A stretch of DNA of 8,754 bases, from assembly GCA_913058025.1 (NCBI GenBank), contig CAJXPN010000117.1, positions 1 through 8,754 of the forward strand, written 5' to 3'. Shown one piece after another: positions 6,465 to 8,754 of this stretch. The notes under the pieces were generated by a model. The model did not search any database, was not told the DNA's origin, and saw nothing but the letters and a program-made list of their open reading frames with translations. The position numbers were made by a program, and so were the translations under genes. This stretch comes from an uncultured Myxococcales bacterium (GTDB taxonomy: Bacteria; Myxococcota_A; Bradymonadia; Bradymonadales; Bradymonadaceae). Numbering within the stretch: position 1 is the stretch's first letter; every line of letters starts with the position of its first letter.

Positions 6465-8017
6465 GGTGCCTCCTTGCGAAGCTCGCGCCTCAGGATCTTG
6501 CCGGACGCCGACTTCGGGATGCTCTCGACGAAGACGACCTCCGCGAGTTGCTTGTAGGTGGCCACGTGCTCGGCCACGAAGCTCTTGACGGACTCCTCGT
6601 CCAGGGTCGCGTTGGCCGCGACCACGACGAAGGCCTTGGGGCGCTCCCCGGCCTCCTCGTCGGGGACGCCGATGACCGCCGCGTCGGCGATGGCGTCGTG
6701 GGTCGTGAGCAGGGCCTCGAGCTCGGCCGGCGGCACCTGGAACCCCTTGACCTTGATGAGCTCCTTGAGCCGGTCGACGATGTAGGTGTGGCCGTCCTCG
6801 TCGATGCGCGCGACGTCGCCGGTGTGCAGCCATCCCTCCGAGTCCAGGGTGGCCGTGGTGGCGTCGGGGTTGGCCAGGTAACCCTTCATGACTTGCGGGC
6901 CGCGCACCCAGAGCTCCCCCTCCTGCCCGGGCGCGGCGTCCGCGCCCGTCGTCGGGTCCACGAGCCTGGCCTCGGTGTTCGGGACCAGCGTCCCCGAGGA
7001 GCCCGCGCGGTCCTCCCCGTCCGCGATGGCGTGGCTGACCGGAGACATCTCGGTCATCCCGTACCCCTGGGCGACCGTGCACCCGAGCCGCGCGGCCACC
7101 GCCTCGCCGAGCTCGCCGCTCAGCGGCGCCGCCCCCGAGAACACCTGGCGCACGCTGGAGAGGTCGTACTCGTCGATGATCGGGTGCTTGGCCAGCGCGA
7201 GCACGATGGGGGGCACCAGGAACAGCCTCGTGATCCCGTGCCGCGGGACGAGCTCGAGCATCTGCACGAGGTCGAAGCGTGGCACCGTGACGATCGTCGC
7301 GCCTCTGGCCAGGCCGAAGTTCATGAGCACCGTCATCCCGTAGATGTGGAAGAACGGGAGGACCGCGAAGATCGTCTCGTCCTCGTCGACCTGGATGAGG
7401 GGCTCACACTGCTGGAGGTTCGCCACCAGGTTCCGGTGCGTCAGCATGACGCCCTTGGGGAAGCCGGTCGTCCCCGAGGAGTAGGGGAGGACCACGACGT
7501 CCTGGCTCGCGTCGACGGGCTCTGGGGCCTCGAGCGCCTGGCCCATCAGGTCGGCCAGCCCCTCCCAGCCCTGGTCACTCGGGCCGATGAGCACGCGGTT
7601 CGAGATCCCCACCGCGTCGCATGCCTTGGCGGCCTCCTCGGCGAACAGGGCGACGGTGATCATCCACTGGGCGCCGGAGTCGCGTAACTGGAAGGCGAGC
7701 TCCTCGGCGCGGTAGGTCGGGTTGAGCGTGGTGACGGTGGCGCCGAGCGCGGCCACGGCGTGGAAGACGACGGCGAACTCGGGCACGTTCGGCGACATCA
7801 GCGCGACCGTGGTCCCCTTCGTGACGCCTCGGGCTCGGAGCCCCCCGGCCAGGCGCAGGATCTGCTCGCGCAGCGCGCCGTAGGTCAACACGCGCCCGGA
7901 TGGGCCGTCGATCAGCGCGGGCTTGTCGGCCAGGCGCCCCGCGTGGCGCAAGACGAAGTCGGTGATGGACGAATCGGACAGCTCCACGGGCGTGAAGCGG
8001 CTCGTGTAAATGGACAT
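6461..8017 (-). CDS. 4-coumarate:CoA ligase-like acyl-CoA synthetase
   Basis: This is an AMP-forming ligase of the ANL superfamily that activates a carboxylic acid to its CoA thioester, using ATP. The 518 residues match the 4CL/luciferase-like branch, which is shorter than the long-chain synthetases. Motifs are YSSGTTGFPKGVMLTH at 179-194, PFFHIYGM at 221-228, GYGMTEMSPVSH at 318-329, GELWVRGPQVMKGYL at 367-381, GWLHTGD at 395-401 with Asp401, hinge VDRLKELIKVKGFQVPPAELE at 414-434, and IPKSASGKILRR at 500-511 with catalytic Lys507. These closely follow plant 4-coumarate:CoA ligases, but bacterial relatives also use medium-chain, terpenoid or aryl acids, so the substrate is open. ATG at 8017 has AAGGAG at 8025-8030 with 7-nt spacing, all within the 15-nt gap after the GMC gene. 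Its TGA overlaps the aldehyde dehydrogenase ATG. The acid it uses is probably the product of that dehydrogenase (inference). Confidence 0.93.
   Translation of the reverse strand: MSIYTSRFTPVELSDSSITDFVLRHAGRLADKPALIDGPSGRVLTYGALREQILRLAGGLRARGVTKGTTVALMSPNVPEFAVVFHAVAALGATVTTLNPTYRAEELAFQLRDSGAQWMITVALFAEEAAKACDAVGISNRVLIGPSDQGWEGLADLMGQALEAPEPVDASQDVVVLPYSSGTTGFPKGVMLTHRNLVANLQQCEPLIQVDEDETIFAVLPFFHIYGMTVLMNFGLARGATIVTVPRFDLVQMLELVPRHGITRLFLVPPIVLALAKHPIIDEYDLSSVRQVFSGAAPLSGELGEAVAARLGCTVAQGYGMTEMSPVSHAIADGEDRAGSSGTLVPNTEARLVDPTTGADAAPGQEGELWVRGPQVMKGYLANPDATTATLDSEGWLHTGDVARIDEDGHTYIVDRLKELIKVKGFQVPPAELEALLTTHDAIADAAVIGVPDEEAGERPKAFVVVAANATLDEESVKSFVAEHVATYKQLAEVVFVESIPKSASGKILRRELRKEAP
6469..6475 (-). 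promoter_or_regulatory. Strong ribosome-binding site of the aldehyde dehydrogenase gene
   Basis: The minus strand reads AAGGAGG, a full Shine-Dalgarno match, lying inside the last codons of the upstream ligase gene. It rules out the long upstream in-frame extension of the aldehyde dehydrogenase frame, which continues open for about 200 codons through the ligase gene. It places initiation at one of the two consecutive ATG codons. Confidence 0.8.
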
Positions 8018-8024
8018 TGGGTCT

Positions 8025-8030
8025 CTCCTT
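8025..8030 (-). promoter_or_regulatory. Ribosome-binding site of the 4CL-like ligase gene
   Basis: The minus strand reads AAGGAG with 7-nt spacing to the ATG at 8017. It sits between the TAA of the GMC gene (8033-8035) and the ligase start. This leaves no room for a separate promoter in the gap and supports cotranscription of the two genes. Confidence 0.8.
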
Positions 8031-8032
8031 GT

Positions 8033-8708
8033 TTATCGAACTTCGGGCTTGCCTACGAACTGCGTGAGCCTGACGTCGTGCGCGCGCGCCACCATCTCGG
8101 CGGCCTTCTCTCCGATCATGATCGCCGCGGCGTTCGTGTTGCCGCTGACGATGTTGGGCATGACGCTGGCGTCCGCGACCCGGAGCCCCGCGACCCCCTT
8201 GACGTGGAGTCGGGGGTCGACGACGTCGCCGATCCGGCACGTCGAGACCAGGTGGTAGACCGTGATCGCGTAGTGGCGCGCGAGGTCCTCGAGGAGCGCG
8301 TCGCTGGGACCCTCCGCGGCGGCGTAGCCGTGCTTCTCCGCCAGCGCGGGGGGCAGCATCAGCTCACCGAGGCCGTCCCCTGGCCAGTTCTCCGCGATCT
8401 CGAGCGCCTTGCGCATGACCGCGACGAAGACCTCCATGTCGTGCGGGTCGGACATGTAGTTCAGGTCGATCTCGGGGTGGTCCTCCGGGTCGGACGTGCG
8501 CAGCGTGATTGACCCTTCGGAGCGCGGCTGGACCGGGTTGGGGAGCAGCACCACCACGCCCGAGTTCACGTCGAGTTGCGTCGCCGGGTCCGCGAAGTAC
8601 TCGGGGCCCACGCGGAAGACGTGCTGCCAGATGTCTGGGGTGTACCCGCACGTCAAGAAGCCGATCTGGCCGTCGTGCGTGTGCGCGTCGCCCAGCCCCG
8701 TGTTGAAG
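8033..8708 (-). CDS. GMC-family oxidoreductase, C-terminal part (truncated at contig end)
   Basis: GMC (glucose-methanol-choline) flavoenzymes use FAD to oxidise alcohols to aldehydes. Only the last 224 residues are genomic; the full protein would be about 500-570. The visible part is the C-terminal substrate-binding domain. It includes HPEIDLNYMSDPHDMEVFVAV (starting at visible residue 77), YHLVSTCRIG (151-160) with His152 at the catalytic-His position, VDPRLHVKGVAGLRVADASVM (starting at 163), and PNIVSGNTNAAAIMIGEKAAE (starting at 184), where Asn192 is the usual second active-site residue. The family consensus around the His is HPxGTCRMG; here it is HLVSTCRIG. The FAD-binding Rossmann domain lies beyond the window. 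Sequence past 8708 is adapter, so any N-terminus reading MGSEMCIRDS is artificial. It is first of the visible operon genes, 15 nt before the ligase, and its aldehyde product would feed the operon's dehydrogenase. Confidence 0.92.
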
Positions 8709-8754
8709 CTGTCTCTTATACACATCTCCGAGCCCACGAGACAGGCAGAAATCT
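8709..8754. other. Untrimmed Illumina Nextera i7 adapter (non-genomic)
   Basis: The end of the window is sequencing-library DNA. Positions 8709-8727 are the Tn5 mosaic end CTGTCTCTTATACACATCT. Positions 8728-8742 are CCGAGCCCACGAGAC, the rest of the Nextera read-2 adapter. Positions 8743-8750 are AGGCAGAA, which matches the Nextera i7 index N703 as I remember it. Positions 8751-8754 (ATCT) begin the P7 flow-cell sequence. On the minus strand this adapter is read in frame into the GMC gene and adds the false residues MGSEMCIRDS. Another frame gives the equally familiar MYKRQ start. Confidence 0.98.

Noticed and set aside
6465..7082. About 200-codon N-terminal extension of the aldehyde dehydrogenase frame
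   Set aside because: It overlaps the 4CL-like ligase in another frame, has low-complexity Arg/Gly-rich composition, and a strong AAGGAGG sits just before the ATG pair at 6461-6464.
8709..8727. Tn5 mosaic end as evidence of a natural transposon
   Set aside because: It is followed by the Illumina adapter arm, an index and the P7 start at the very end of the contig, so it is a library artefact and not a mobile element.
8709..8737. N-terminal MGSEMCIRDS of the GMC protein as a possible signal or start
   Set aside because: These residues are encoded entirely or nearly so by the Nextera adapter.

Overview
The window is very GC-rich DNA, densely packed with genes and showing strong codon-position bias. 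It carries one end of a high-GC bacterial contig, most likely a myxobacterium or relative (Myxococcota). That assignment is an inference. It rests on composition, on two uncharacterised proteins that resemble myxobacterial conserved hypotheticals, and on a C-terminal tail at the left edge that looks like a MYXO-CTERM-type sorting anchor. The last 46 bases (8709-8754) are not genomic: they are an untrimmed Illumina Nextera i7 adapter with its index.

Left half, plus strand: a 27-codon tail of an upstream gene (2-85), an uncharacterised 393-residue helical-repeat and charged coiled-coil protein (198-1379), an uncharacterised 174-residue protein (1448-1972), a 220-base gap, and a long-chain fatty-acyl-CoA synthetase of about 595 residues (2193-3980). 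A good rho-independent terminator follows the synthetase at 4009-4043.

Right half, minus strand, converging on that terminator: a tight gene cluster transcribed from the right edge leftwards. Its order is a GMC-family alcohol oxidase/dehydrogenase (N-terminus lost at the contig end), a 4-coumarate:CoA ligase-like acyl-CoA synthetase, an unusual 571-residue aldehyde dehydrogenase with a C-terminal extension, and a TetR-family regulator. Gaps are 15 nt, a 4-nt ATGA overlap, and 39 nt. The enzymes form a logical series: alcohol to aldehyde (GMC), aldehyde to carboxylic acid (ALDH), acid to acyl-CoA (ligase), probably under TetR control. The product would feed beta-oxidation or a similar pathway, and the convergent fatty-acyl-CoA synthetase would suit the same lipid or alcohol-catabolic setting. 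The substrate cannot be read from the sequence.

I saw no RNA genes, CRISPR arrays, insertion sequences, phage genes or defence genes. The most striking non-biological signal is the adapter, which creates a false N-terminus for the truncated GMC protein. The most interesting biological signals are the alcohol-to-acyl-CoA operon with its atypical ALDH and the two uncharacterised plus-strand genes.
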